A stretch of DNA of 64,000 nt. It comes from Actinomortierella ambigua (lineage: Eukaryota > Mortierellomycota > Mortierellomycetes > Mortierellales > Mortierellaceae). The translations under genes and the position numbers were made by a program. Location: assembly GCA_016098155.1 (NCBI GenBank), contig JAAAJB010000023.1, positions 1-64,000 on the forward strand, read 5' to 3'. The notes beneath the pieces are model-generated. The model had not been told where the DNA came from. It made no database searches and worked only from the letters and a program-made list of their open reading frames with translations. Positions 32,644 to 44,000 of this stretch are shown here, in pieces; position 1 is the stretch's first letter, and every line of letters begins with the position of its first letter.

Positions 32644-35569
32644 ATGGCGCAGGGGATATCACCTGCCTCGGGCCACGGCGCAACTATCGACTTGGCGCCG
32701 ACCTTTCCCATTGTCTCCCCAGTGCTACTAAAGAAGCGGTCGCGACCCATCGACCACTGGCACACGTCGCTTGAGTCCACTTCCCTGCAACAGCAACAGC
32801 AGCACGGGCATGGGCACAGGCAGGAGCCTCAACATCAGCTCCACCACCCGGACCTGGGACAACATGTCCGTAAGAAGCATGTTACAGAGGCAATGGCTAT
32901 CGAGTAAGCGTCGCCTCTCTTCCCCGCGTGGTACCTTTCGTCATCGTGGACATTGGCCCCAGTTGACCATCAAAGAGTACCAACACCATGCTATTTTTTT
33001 TCCATTGAACCAGCTTTGAACTGCTCTCTCTAGAGTCGGGTCACCTTCGCTCCCCATCTTTGGGACACCTGAGGGTTCTACAGGAGGAATACGAGACCCC
33101 AGCATCACCGCTCTCACCCACTCAGATCAGTCCGACACCCAAGCAAGCTCCACATGACGACACCGAATTCCGAGCGGGGTTCGGATCAGACACTAGTGGT
33201 GAGCTAGTTTCGGCAAGGGCCACCCAAGACAGAGAGCATTCTATTACTAGTGTCGATAACACCGCTCGTAACAACATCTACAGCCTGCCGCCTTATCAGC
33301 ACCCGGATAGCACCCACCATCGCATACCTTTGATGCCATTGGCGTCGGAAAAGGGAAAGAAAGTTGGGACGACCGCCTTTATGTTACCTTTAGTTTCATC
33401 ATCACTACCAACAGCATTATCTGCTGCGGTTGACACTATGTGTGACGCGGACCATGAAATGGGAATGGACTTGACCGAAGATGGGGAACGGTTACACGAC
33501 GGTCATGGTATTGCGCAGTGTGCTCAGCTTGGAGGCTCTTCAGGTCATGGCACTCTGTCGCACGAACACATGTCGGAGCATCATGAAGGTAGAACAACAA
33601 AGAACCATCATCTGTATGCGTCTGGGGCCACTGCCTCCACTTTACACACGCGTGGGCATTCGACGAAGCCGAACAACACCAATATGCGTCAGCGCAAGTG
33701 GAATAGCGCCACCAAGACGTGGCAAGAGTGGCGAGATGTCCCGGAAACACAGGCGTTGGACAGGATGGCACCGCACCTCATCCATGGACAGCTAGAACTG
33801 ACGTCGAGCCAAGGTTAGTCTATTGCCTTTGGTGTTACATTATCATGAAACCACTCGAGAAAAATGGGCACGTACGGCTGCTTAACTCAATTTAAACGCC
33901 TACGGTTTCCTTCCTATTTTGACATGAATCTCTTAGACCCTCAGAATACAGAGGTTTCTGATTCAGAATTTTCCGATATTGAGGACCTTGGGATCAGACG
34001 CTCAACAACGACATACGGCCGACAACAACAGCGCTTGTACTCGTCGGCTATGGATTTTAGCGATATAGCAGGCAAAGGAAGGGCAGCATACGTCAGCAAC
34101 ATCGCTTTTGGAAAGTCCAAAAAGTAGGTAGCATGCACGCTGTTGCTTTGCTGTGGTGCTGTGTGCATCCAAGTACTGCCCTGGGCAGCTAAACATTAGC
34201 CCTTTCCACTTCACACGTGTCCCTTCCTTTTGCCTGCGTCTCTGCTTATCCTTGCCCTTCCTGAGTAGAACACAAGACAGCACAAGCAATCCAAAGGTAG
34301 GGAATTAACTCCGCCCTATGCAAACGAAGCGGCCTAACATGCACACAGAACCCTACAACTAAGAACCCCTGAAACTTCTCGTGACTCTAGGATCCGAATG
34401 ATCACAACAGTAACTGTTTTGCAAAGGGTACCGGTGCTCCAGGGTTGAGTAGCACGGAAAGCAACGCGTCACTATCTCTCCCGACCTATTCCGATCATGA
34501 ACAGTCGTTTCAGTGCTATCCGGGTCGCCACCACCGTCCTTTTCCACGTTTGGACGAAAGCCCGCCACCTCAGACAACAGAATCCAATGGACATGAAGCC
34601 GACCCTATGGCAAATGCTCAAAGTCCAATACCCACGGCCAACACTCGAGGGCGCTCTCTGAGCGAAACATCTGTCCACCATCAGCATCAGTATCAGTATT
34701 TGCATCAACATCAGCACCAGCATCAATTCCAGCACTTGTATATCAACCAGAGCCACCAATCCAACTCGCAGTCTCGATGGCCATCATCAGGAGGAGGAGG
34801 CAACATTGATCTCACCTCTACGTCTCCGATGGGCCGCCACTCTGTTTTCAGGCCCATTGAAGCGACCACCCTACTACAAAGTAATCACAGTGCGTCACTG
34901 CCCTCCGTCTCAGCATCATCCTTTCCGGGAGCGGAGGGCGCTGCTGTTGGTGGTGGTGGTGTTGTTGTTGATCACCGAAGAATGGAGGCCATGGACGAGT
35001 TTTCGGCCCTGATCCCTGGCCTCGACCATCAGCCGTCAAGGGGAGGCTTCACCACCACATCAGCCTCTCGGGGAGGACCACCGACAAGTCGAAGGCCACG
35101 ATCGCCTATGGATTATTTCAGCCCGCGACCACCATCGCCTCGCTCTGGATACACACACCAATACCATCATCACCATCCGCAACGATCTGGTCGGCACTAC
35201 CACCAATACCAAGCACCACAGGATCAACACGAGAATTGGACGGCGATGGGACGAGACTCCATGCTGCACGATGATTTCCATTTATCAAGTAGCAGCAGCA
35301 ACAGCAGTGGCAACAATAGCAGCAGTAGTAACAGTAGCAATGGCGGTAGTAGCGGTGAGCTTTCGCGATCGCCAAGCTATTCGGGACACATGCAGGGCCC
35401 GTACTCGCCACCACCAGCCTCCACTCCGACCTCTGCCACCACGACTTCCAATGGAGGAGGGATGGCAACGTTGGACTCTCCCTCCAGACAGCTTCGTTTC
35501 TGGAGTCCACACAATCTAGCGGACCTTGCCGAGCAAACAGAAGGAGACTCGATGGATCTGGAGCTCTAA
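32644..35569 (+). CDS. Large disordered protein of unknown function
   Basis: Five exons agree in phase: 32644-32903, 33014-33813, 33937-34123, 34269-34296 (28 nt) and 34391-35569, encoding 817 residues. I do not recognise the family. The protein is rich in Ser, His, Gln and Pro and is probably mostly disordered, with His/Gln runs at residues 50-60 and in exon 5 and Ser/Asn/Gly runs near the C-terminus. Several short blocks look ordered or motif-like: FELLSLESGHLRSPSLGHLR early, RQRKWNSATKTWQEWRDVPE before the exon 2/3 junction, and SDSEFSDIEDLG in exon 3, which resembles an acidic phospho-motif. The C-terminal RQLRFWSPHNLADLAEQ is another candidate motif. The phase-consistent splicing over five exons is the main evidence that this is a real gene. 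A regulatory or scaffold role would be a guess. Confidence 0.7.
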
Positions 35570-35845
35570 TGAGTAATGAATCTCCCACCCCACCTTTCCC
35601 CGGCTCCAGCGTTGTTTATACCCGTCCCCTCTCCTCGCCCAAAAGCTTCTTTAATCCATAATTTTCTTCTCTAAACAAGTCCATTTTCAATGTAATATGT
35701 TTTTTTTTCTTTTTCTTTTCTAAATCAATAAGCAATACTCTAAATAACGGAACGGGAGGGAAAGGCAATGGGATGCCTGTATATGATTCAAGAAAAAAAA
35801 ACTGGAGAATAGTGGCTATTTCTTTTTCCTGATGTTGGCTTCGCA

Positions 35846-37001
35846 TTAGTAGGTGACCGTGGCACCACCAGCCTATGATTTGCAATAACCAAAGAGGTTT
35901 GTGAGTGGAGATCATCCTTTGGCAAGCGGACCATAATATAATCCACGTTGGTCTTTTTTTTTTCGTGATTCATCCTTTTTTTTTGTTGTTGTTGTCGTTC
36001 TTGTCATACCTCGACAGCCTCGATCTCAGCCTCGGAAAGGATAGGATGGCGGTACTTGGCAGGAAGCTCTGTAAACTCCAGTTCATATCGTGTCACACCA
36101 CCGACGGTGGTGACCTTTCCTGTTGATGGCGATGCCGATTTGGGTTGAGGCTTGGCGGCCTTCAGGGGGTATTCAGCGTTGGAGGGCGCGGCAGGGTGGC
36201 GGGTGGCCTCATGGTGAGCTATAAAGGGGATTGGAGAGTCGCGCAAAAGGGACAAAATGTCAATTTTCGTTTTTCATAAAGATACGCACGGATCCCTCCT
36301 TCCGCCACACCACCACTGCCCAACCACAAAAGCCATTTGCCCCAAGGAGTTTCCTGCGTGGCAAACACAAAAAAAGAAGATGAAAATGTCTTGGATCCTA
36401 GATTTGCCCATCCGTGTGTTTCTATCTCCTTCGTGCACAAGAGCGTCGCTTATCTGTTAGGGAATGGACGAGCGGGATATTGAGTGCATCTCGCACTTTG
36501 ACACCAAGAGCCAAACCGTCTCGGGCCACTCAGCCATCCTTGAGGACAGCGCTTTTTCAGGAAGTCCGGTTGTTGACCCTGAATAAAAGGTCTCCCACAA
36601 AAGGTTGCTGAGGGTGAACTGGTTGACTAATACTCCTGGATGTAAACTGGTGTTGCAACTTGTGCTTCTAGATGTGCGTTTTCGTTGTTGTTGTTGCTGT
36701 TGTTGCTGTTGTTGCTGCTGTTGCTGTTGTTGCTGTTGTTGCTGTTGTTGCTGTTGTTGCTGTTGTTGCTGCTGTTGCTGCTGTTGCTGCTGTTGCTGTT
36801 GTTGCTGTCACTCCTGTTCGGAGACGTTTAAAAGAGCAACCGATGCACTCGCAGCCGCTCCCACGCATGCCCCTTTATCTCGCACCCTCTCAGGGCTCAG
36901 GGGGGAAAGGGCTTACCCTGGTTCAGCGCGCTGCGGGGACCAAGGAACTTGATAAGGGGCTGGTGAGCGTGAGCAGCACGGCGGACGATAGTGGGGAGCA
37001 T
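35846..37001 (-). CDS. KGD4: Kgd4 / alpha-ketoglutarate dehydrogenase subunit 4 (MRPS36-like)
   Basis: Small adaptor that tethers the E3 component to the 2-oxoglutarate dehydrogenase core in the mitochondrial matrix. It was formerly classed as ribosomal protein mS36/Ymr31. Three exons in phase: 37001-36917, 36218-36010 and 35872-35846 (9 codons), encoding 106 residues. The N-terminus MLPTIVRRAAHAHQPLIKFL then GPRSALNQ carries the conserved PLIKFLGPR block. Exon 2 gives ATRHPAAPS and the C-terminal signature ELPAKYRHPILSEAEIEAVE. Exon 3 supplies the conserved Gly-Gly end, AGGATVTY. Arg-rich residues at the start fit a mitochondrial import signal. The first intron (698 bp) contains a long triplet repeat. 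The gene is divergent from BET5. Confidence 0.88.
36684..36808 (+). repeat. GTT/GCT triplet array in KGD4 intron 1
   Basis: About 42 uninterrupted GTT or GCT triplets over 125 bp. On the transcribed (minus) sense they read as CAA/CAG-type triplets, the kind that elsewhere in this window encode poly-Gln, but here they are intronic. It is the purest and longest triplet array in the window. Confidence 0.9.
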
Positions 37002-37296
37002 GGCGAATGGTGTGGGTTAGGGTTTTTAATGGATGAGAGAGTTGTTTCAATGAGCTCGATCGGGTTCGTGTTGTGTGGCAGGGGAGAGGAGGCGAGGCAC
37101 ACAATTGCTGAGCAGCAGTGACCCGAGAAGAAAAGTCACAACCGCCGCTGAGTGGGGGGCACACGAACCTCCAAGCCAAAGAGGACGACCCCTGCATCCT
37201 CCCATCAGGGCAACAGCATCACAGCAGAAGGAGAAGACTCGTCACGCATCCACCATCACCGCCACGACCATCATCAGACATTACACATAGCACATC
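37002..37296. promoter_or_regulatory. Shared promoter of KGD4 and BET5, with telomere-box-like motif
   Basis: Only 295 bp separate the two divergent start codons, so both leaders and core promoters must fit here. GGGTTAGGGTTTTT lies at 37014-37027, within 30 bp of the KGD4 start. It contains TTAGGG flanked by GGG and TTT, which resembles sites bound by Tbf1/Teb1-type factors in fungi. No TATA box is obvious. Confidence 0.5.
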
Positions 37297-38017
37297 ATGA
37301 TTTACAACATGTACATCTTTGACCGGCACTGCCAGTGCATCTATTATCATGACTGGCATCGCGGCCAGGGACCAAAAGGATACGACCACCTGGACCCGCT
37401 GGCATCCCACGTCAGCGCTAGCGGAGGAGGCGGATCGACCACCACGACTACCACTATGACAGACCCACGGCAAGGCATGAACATGTCTCTCGAGGAGGAA
37501 GGAAAACTCGTCTATGGTGTCGTCTACTCGCTTAGGAACCTCGTCAAGAAACTCAGCAGAAGGTACGCCCCTATCTGCTCTACGTTCATTGCATTATCAG
37601 TACCATTGGCATAGGGCGCTACGACTGTACAAGAAAGGAAGAGCCAGCTTGTAGCCAACTCGGTCTTTCTCACTTTTTTTTTTTTTTTGCTGCTTGTTTT
37701 TGCTCCGCCTTTCCTCCCCCTTCCCTCTGTTTTTTAGCACAAATGATGGATTCATTGCCTATCGGACATCGCACTACAAGCTTCACTACTACGAGACGGC
37801 GACGGGTCTCAAGTTTGTGATGAATTCAGACCCGAGTGTTGAGAGCTTGCAACCAGCACTGCGCCAAATCTATACCCAGCTCTATGTCGAATTGATTGTC
37901 AAGAACCCGCTCGCCAGCAAGTTGCCTCCAGTCTCGCCCGAAACGATGGGCGCAGAGGGATTCCGGAATGGCGTTGACCGCTTTGTCCGTAGCTTGACGA
38001 TGTTTGATACGGTATAA
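37297..38017 (+). CDS. BET5: TRAPP complex subunit Bet5 / TRAPPC1
   Basis: Core longin-fold subunit of the TRAPP tethering complexes, which act as exchange factors for Ypt1/Rab1 in ER-to-Golgi traffic. Two exons in phase, 37297-37562 and 37738-38017, encode 181 residues. The start MIYNMYIFDRHCQCIYYHDW is diagnostic, followed by MSLEEEGKLVYGVVYSLRNL and, after the intron, AYRTSHYKLHYYETATGLKF, LYVELIVKNPL and a C-terminal FVRSL helix. A Gly/Ser/Thr-rich loop is inserted after the first helix (about residues 35-55), a common site of extension in fungi. The codon pair GTA TAA at the end could also be read as a weak donor, but the protein is complete without a further exon. Confidence 0.95.
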
Positions 38018-38554
38018 AAAGAAAAGGCCTAGTGCCAGCTTTACCCACCCCATCCCTAATCGTTCACTCTCATACACAAAAGATCAAAAGGGGAATCTGG
38101 AATGTTGTTACGATTTGTTACTATGGCGTATTGTCGGAGAGAAAGACAAGGACGAGGGCAAACCAAGGAGGCATGAGACACGATTATCTGCCGTTTCATG
38201 GTGCCCTGGAGGAAATAGCCTGATAGCTGCTTGGAAATACTCGTAGAACCGGGAGCCATTTCATGGATGGGGCGCTTGTACAATCCCAACCTCCTCCAAC
38301 TAAAAAGAAAATCAGCTTATGAAAGGCTCGACACCTTTCTTTCTTTGTGTGGACATCGCAGGTGCTGTCAACTGGTTCCCAGGAAAAAAAAAGGGTGCAC
38401 TCGTATAAATTAAACTTGTCGTCCTGGAAAGTCTTCCACCGAATACTTTTTGGCATCTACATCCACAATATTTTTTTTCGTACACCAGTAGAATTCAAAG
38501 CAACTCTGTATCGCACCCCCCCCCCAGCATACCACCTCCATCGCCTGTGGCTCT
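38018..38554. other. Non-coding interval between BET5 and the LPMO-like gene
   Basis: 537 bp with A-runs and a short C-run at 38517-38525. No supported gene. It presumably holds the BET5 3' UTR and the promoter of the secreted protein gene. Confidence 0.6.
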
Positions 38555-39556
38555 ATGCGACTGACAAAAGCAACCTTGGTGGCAGGTCTTGCCACGGCAC
38601 TGACATGGACCTCGACGACGGAGGGTCATTCGATGATGACGGCACCTCAAGGGCGAGGCAACCTCGAGTGGTGGGGAACATGTGGTAAATTCATTTTGTT
38701 CTTCGTCACTTCACCCACTTGCCAGTAAGGAAGAGAGTAAAAACCATCCTTACTCACACAACTACACTATTTGTTCTCCACTCTACCCCCTCTCCGTTTT
38801 TTTTTCTTGTGAAAAGCTTCTGGAGCAGGATGCCACGGCCCCTGCGAAGCCCCACGGGCGAGGGCGCCGATTCTGAACGACCCGACGTACCCAATCCAAA
38901 CGGTCCGACGCGGAGACGTACTGCGGGTAGAGTGGCTACGGTTCAACCACCCAGGCGGGTTTGTACGACTGACGATGGTCCCCTTTGAGGACTCGGACGA
39001 GTGGCGGGCGTTCAACGAGGCAGCCTTTCAAAAATCGACCTGCTACGAAACCAACTGTGGACCGGACAGTCCGAACGATGACTACTTTGGGCCCATGAAC
39101 GGCCAGGGCAACGGCGTCTGTTCCACGACCTTCACCGTCCCTCAGACGTTACCGGACGGCAGGGCAACCCTTCAATGGGTCTGGTACGGCGGTGGCGTTT
39201 ATTATGGTGACAAGGACGCCGGCTTTGGCGAATACTACACCTGCACAGACTATGTCGTCCAAGGTGGAGCACCGCATCTGGACACGGCCGCGGCCGTCGC
39301 GGCTGTTGGAGGTGCTGGAGGGGCGCGGATCTGGCAAGGTGGGGATGCGTCGAATCCTGGGACGGATCTGTGCAAGTATTGGTCGTCGAATCAGATTGGC
39401 GACTGCTCGTTTGGACAGGATCGGCCGCCCAACCCGCGCCCGGAGGATCTGCTGTCTCAGTCGCTCGAGCCCTGTGCACGGACAGGCTCGTTTGTCGGAC
39501 GCCCCGCGGAGTTTTCGGCCCCGGCCCGCCATTTTGGGTTGCGTCGACGAAAGTGA
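38555..39556 (+). CDS. Secreted LPMO-like (auxiliary activity) protein with potential N-terminal His
   Basis: Probably a copper-dependent lytic polysaccharide monooxygenase or relative, acting on polysaccharide outside the cell. Two exons in phase, 38555-38684 and 38817-39556, encode 289 residues. Residues 1-24 (MRLTKATLVAGLATALTWTS) form a signal peptide. Cleavage after Gly24 would expose His25, the hallmark N-terminal copper ligand. Mature sequence begins HSMMTAPQGRGNLEWWGTC. A second candidate ligand, His88, sits in RFNHPGGFVRLTMVP, the expected central position. TTFTVPQTLPDGRATLQWVW and GEYYTCTDYVV match the late strands and YxxC motif seen in AA11-type and related families. At least eight cysteines suggest disulphides. 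The C-terminal 60 residues are Gly/Pro/Arg-rich. I cannot assign the exact AA family or substrate. A non-catalytic relative is possible. Confidence 0.75.
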
Positions 39557-41086
39557 GGAAGAAGAAGATGGTGATGATGATAAAGATGATAAAGATTATA
39601 AAGAATAGAAAGAACGCGCATGGCAGTCCCTACTGTATTTATTGCATGAATGCAATTTGATGCATCAAAGAGTTGATATGGACAAAGGGTGGAATGACAG
39701 CCTCTGTAGCATTGTATGAGGAGGCGGGATTCGTGGGAGTGGATTCATGGATGCAAGTTGCCTTGTCCTCCTCCTCCGTAAACTCCATGGCGCGAGGAGA
39801 ACACGACTATGTCAATTGGCTACATGCCGCCCCGTGGAGCATTCCATTGTTGTAGCTGGGGGTGTCTCTCTGTTCAGACTAGCTAGGACATGATTCAAGA
39901 TAGCCTTGATTCTCAGATGGAGCTTTGAGACAAGCATGCTCCAGAATCGACAAACGTCCACACAGCCAGATCTGTATTCCAACAGTGACCACCCAGGAAA
40001 GGCATGCCAACAAGGTGTGGTCACAGAGGATTCATGATCTACTCCAGGGCGTGGAAGGTACGCGAATGGATCATGCAGCAACAGGGGAGTGAAAGATGAC
40101 TGCCGATATTGCTAACATGGCTGAGGGCACACGCAGGACACCCATGGATGGAGCTCTGCACGCGAGTAGGGCAGCCAGGCCGGGTCAACCAGATGTATAG
40201 TTCGAGGAGGCGAGAGAGTCCCCAAGTATCTGACAAGAATCTCATCATGCAACAGCAGGGCCAAGTCTCCACTGTATCTTCTGTCATTGCTAACCAAGGG
40301 GGGAAGAAAGATGGCAAGTAAATGAATTATGGTGGTACAGGACCACGATCTGCTCATTGCATCTGCCTATCCATCCAGCACAAGCATTTCCGCGGGTGCA
40401 CTTTCGGAAGTATGGCTCTCTCTCTCAGTTGGTACTTTCTTTTTCTGCGTGTTGTCCAGCGGCCTTGTAACCGCCACTCTGACAAGAAGGAATATAAGAG
40501 AATGGCTGTCTGGGAGTTGGAGGCGGCAAGGCCAGGCTAAACTGGACTAGGTACGGTGTGAGCAGGGCATATCCCTTGTGTTTCTTTTTTCCTCTGAGGT
40601 AAGCTTGTTTGGTCAAACTGGAAACCATTCCCCCCTCCCCCTCTGACCCTCTGAGCCTGCCTGCCTGTCTGTCTGCCTGCCTGTCGCTGCCTGCCTGCGA
40701 TTGCCACATGGGTGAGCTGTACAGCTGTACTGTACCTCTCTCCTCTCCTTCCCCCCCCCCCGTGCTGCAATCCCAGACTGACTGACAGGGCCACAGCGCA
40801 CGGAGACCCAGCCACATGAAAATCCTTTTTTTCTCTCTCCCTGCTGCTGCTGCTCTCTCCCTGCCGCTCTCTTGTTCAAGGGCCAACCACACACACAAGC
40901 GAGTGCTTATTCTCCTCGTTTTGATTCCCTAACCCTCCCTTTTTCTTTCTACTCTTTCATTGTTCTTCATCACCCTTCCTTACCCCCCTCTCCCTCCCTC
41001 CCTCCCTCTCCTCCTCTCCTTCGAATCATTCTCCTCGGACCCTACCCACTCTTTTCCATCAACCTACCATCATACACCTCGCTGCC
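39557..41086. other. 1.5 kb non-coding interval upstream of the TACC gene
   Basis: No supported coding frame. A CTGC/CTGT tetranucleotide cluster lies at about 40654-40699, and pyrimidine-rich DNA at about 40920-41060 forms the likely leader of the TACC gene. CCCTAACCC occurs at 40928-40936, a second telomere-like nonamer in the window. Confidence 0.6.
40654..40699 (+). repeat. CTGC/CTGT tetranucleotide cluster
   Basis: About ten interspersed CTGC and CTGT units in the interval upstream of the TACC gene. Confidence 0.8.
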
Positions 41087-44000
41087 ATGGATCCTGACAG
41101 TTCTCCAGTATGTGCCGCGCACGCGCCTTACACCCCGTGTCTCATCCATGCCTCGAATCACGCTCACCCCGTTGCATGGCCAAAAAAAACAACTCGCTCA
41201 CTCCCTCCCTTTTTTCTCCCCCTTTCCACATTGACTCGCCATCACCCATAGGACCTTCCTCCACTGAAGCGAGGAACTTACGACATCGAGGCCATCTTGG
41301 CAGCTGCCGAGAATGCAGAGGTGCGTCCCCAGTAGAGAAACGACCTTTAACTCTTTTTTTTAAGGAGCCCCTGGGCCTTTCAACATCCAGGGGGGAGGGC
41401 AAAGAGATAAAAGAAATAGAGATAAAAGAAATACGCGAAAGAACCTCTTGTCGAATCAAACCTGTGTGCCTGACTGACCCTGGGATTGACCTTTCTCACC
41501 CCCCCCTATCCCCGGCTCCTCTTCATCTTCCCCTCCTTGGATATGCAATCCCCCCCTCCCTCCCTTTTTCATGCTTCTTTTAGTTTGCTATCCCTCCTCC
41601 AGCACGGAATAGGATTGCCAATTCGTTCGAGCCCTCATCCTCCTTCTCTACGGCGTATGATACCACCATCACCCCTGCAACCGTCGCCGCGGCCAGTAAG
41701 ACCACAAAGAAGCCAGCCTCTGGCAGCAATAGCGTCACGAGCACACCCAACTCACGACTGGGCGCTCGACGGGGGACGGTGACGAGAATCTCACCTGCCG
41801 GCGGTGGTGCTGGTATGGCCACAACCCCTCCCCCAGCAACAGCAACAACACCCCAGCGGACCGACCTCGAGCCGTTTGCAGAACATTCAAGGCCACACCA
41901 GACACCACCACTTGCTGCTGCAGGACCAACAGCAGTAACAGTGGAGGACATGACCACGCACTCGGAGGAGAATGAATTTCAGGCCACATCGAGATTTCAG
42001 AGTCGTCGGACAGCGGCGTCAGGGGCACCAGGAACAGGACCAGCAGCAGCAGCAGCAGCAGCAGCATCATCATCGGTGGCACGTCTGTCGAATCGCTCGT
42101 CGCCGCTTATGAAGGGTGCGGCGGGATCGCTGGCATCGTCCACATCAGGAGCCTATGCGCATCTGGAAGAACCTACGCCACTTTCACGGACGTTGAGTCC
42201 ACTCAACCCTCGATCGCGTCGTGGGTCGATTGGTGGTGGTGGTGGCAGGACGAACGACTCGTCGTTTGCATTCTCATCACCCTCGTCATCACGACCAGGC
42301 TCACGGCCCGAGTCGCGTGGGTCGTATGCGCTGCGATCACGGGATCTGTCAAACGATAGTCTGTTGTCGTTCAATGTGATGATTGAGCAAGAAGGGCTAG
42401 ATGACGAGGAGGACGACCACCACCACGGACTCGGGGGGTCCGTGGCTGGGACTGGAGGTGCTGGCTCCGCCAATGTGTCCTCGAACCGGCTGCCCTTTTT
42501 CTTGTCGGATCCCGAACATATCAAGATGTTGGAAGGCGAGATTGAGGATCCCTTTAGTCCCAATAGCTCGAGTTTGATGGATGATCATGATCCCATGCTG
42601 CTTCGCGAACAGCTCTCGGGACAATCCTCGTTGACATCACCACTGGGATCGCGACGTGGCCTGTCGAGAGGCCAGTCGCCCCGGAGGAGCCAGCGAAGGA
42701 TGCTTCAGCAGCAACAGCAGCAGCTACAACAACAACAGCAACAACAACATCCACTGGCGCAACAGGTCCAACAGCTGATGTCACAGGATCAACAACAACA
42801 ACAGCAGCAGCACCACCAGCATGCACGGTCATTTAGGTCGAACGACAGCGACAACTCTCGAGGATCGGACCGTCTTTACACGGATGCGAACGGTTTCCTG
42901 TCGCCAGAGCATGGGCCGACGCGCCACCGCGATCACACCAGCAGTCTCAACAACAGTATCTACAACACGAGTTTTGATAGCAGCCCACATAGCTTGGTCG
43001 ATGGTGAGCCGGGCAATATGAGCATTGGCGCTAGTGGTGGTGGCATTGGAGGTGCATCCTTCTCTGGATCAAGTCACCAAGGCGATTCTTCGGGTGTGCT
43101 GTCGTCCAGTGAGCGACGCAAGCTGGCCAGATTGGAACGACGCAAGAAGCTACTGGATTCCATCAAGACGAGTGCCGACCCGCTCGAGACAGTGTCGTCG
43201 CTGGCGGTGGCTAGTCCGACGAGCCCGCCCGACTCTGCAGCCTATGACAATTTTGGGGGCACCGTAGGAACAGGAGCAGGGGGAGCAGGCGATGTTGGAG
43301 GACTGGGACTTATTGGTCAATTCAACAACCACGATCACCACCAACATCTCCACGATCACCACCAGGACCAGCCATGGTATTCTCAGCAGCATGACCATTC
43401 GATGCACCACCATCCAGAAGACTATGGGTCGCATCACGAAGGATCATTCCAACACTCGTTTGATCACTTGCCTCATCACTCGATGGGCCATCATCATCAC
43501 GGTAGTGGTGGTGGTGGTGGTGTTGGTGGTGGCAGCTTCAGTTACGAAGGCATGGACGACGACCTCCATCATAGTGGATTCCATCTGGCAGACTCGTCTC
43601 CATACCACGGCCCTGGCGGCGAGCGTGAGATTGAAGAGCCACGGGCCACGTCCTTTGCAGAGTGGATGTCGCATAGCGCTGATATTTCGAGACTGGACTT
43701 GAAGAGCCCTATCAGTCGTACCGAGTCGCCCCTTGGAGGAGCAGGAGGAGGAGCATCAGGAGGAGGAGGAGTAGGAAAGGACGGTATGACTTCCTTGAAT
43801 GCAGTGTCAGCGGTTGCCAATGCAGCTGGTGTTGGGTCTTCCTCGGCCCATGCAGCAATAGGAGGAGGAGGAGGAGACGGAGTAGGCATGCTTCCAATGT
43901 CGACCGCGATCACGGGAGGTGGAGGAGGAGGAGGAATAGGCAATATTTTGCTCTCGCCAGCCTTCTCGTCGGAATCGGGACCGATCATGGGCAGCTCGCC

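Noticed and set aside
36605..36952. Poly-cysteine open frame (about 45 consecutive Cys)
   Set aside because: It is a reading of the intronic GTT/GCT triplet array on the strand opposite to KGD4, with no coding support.
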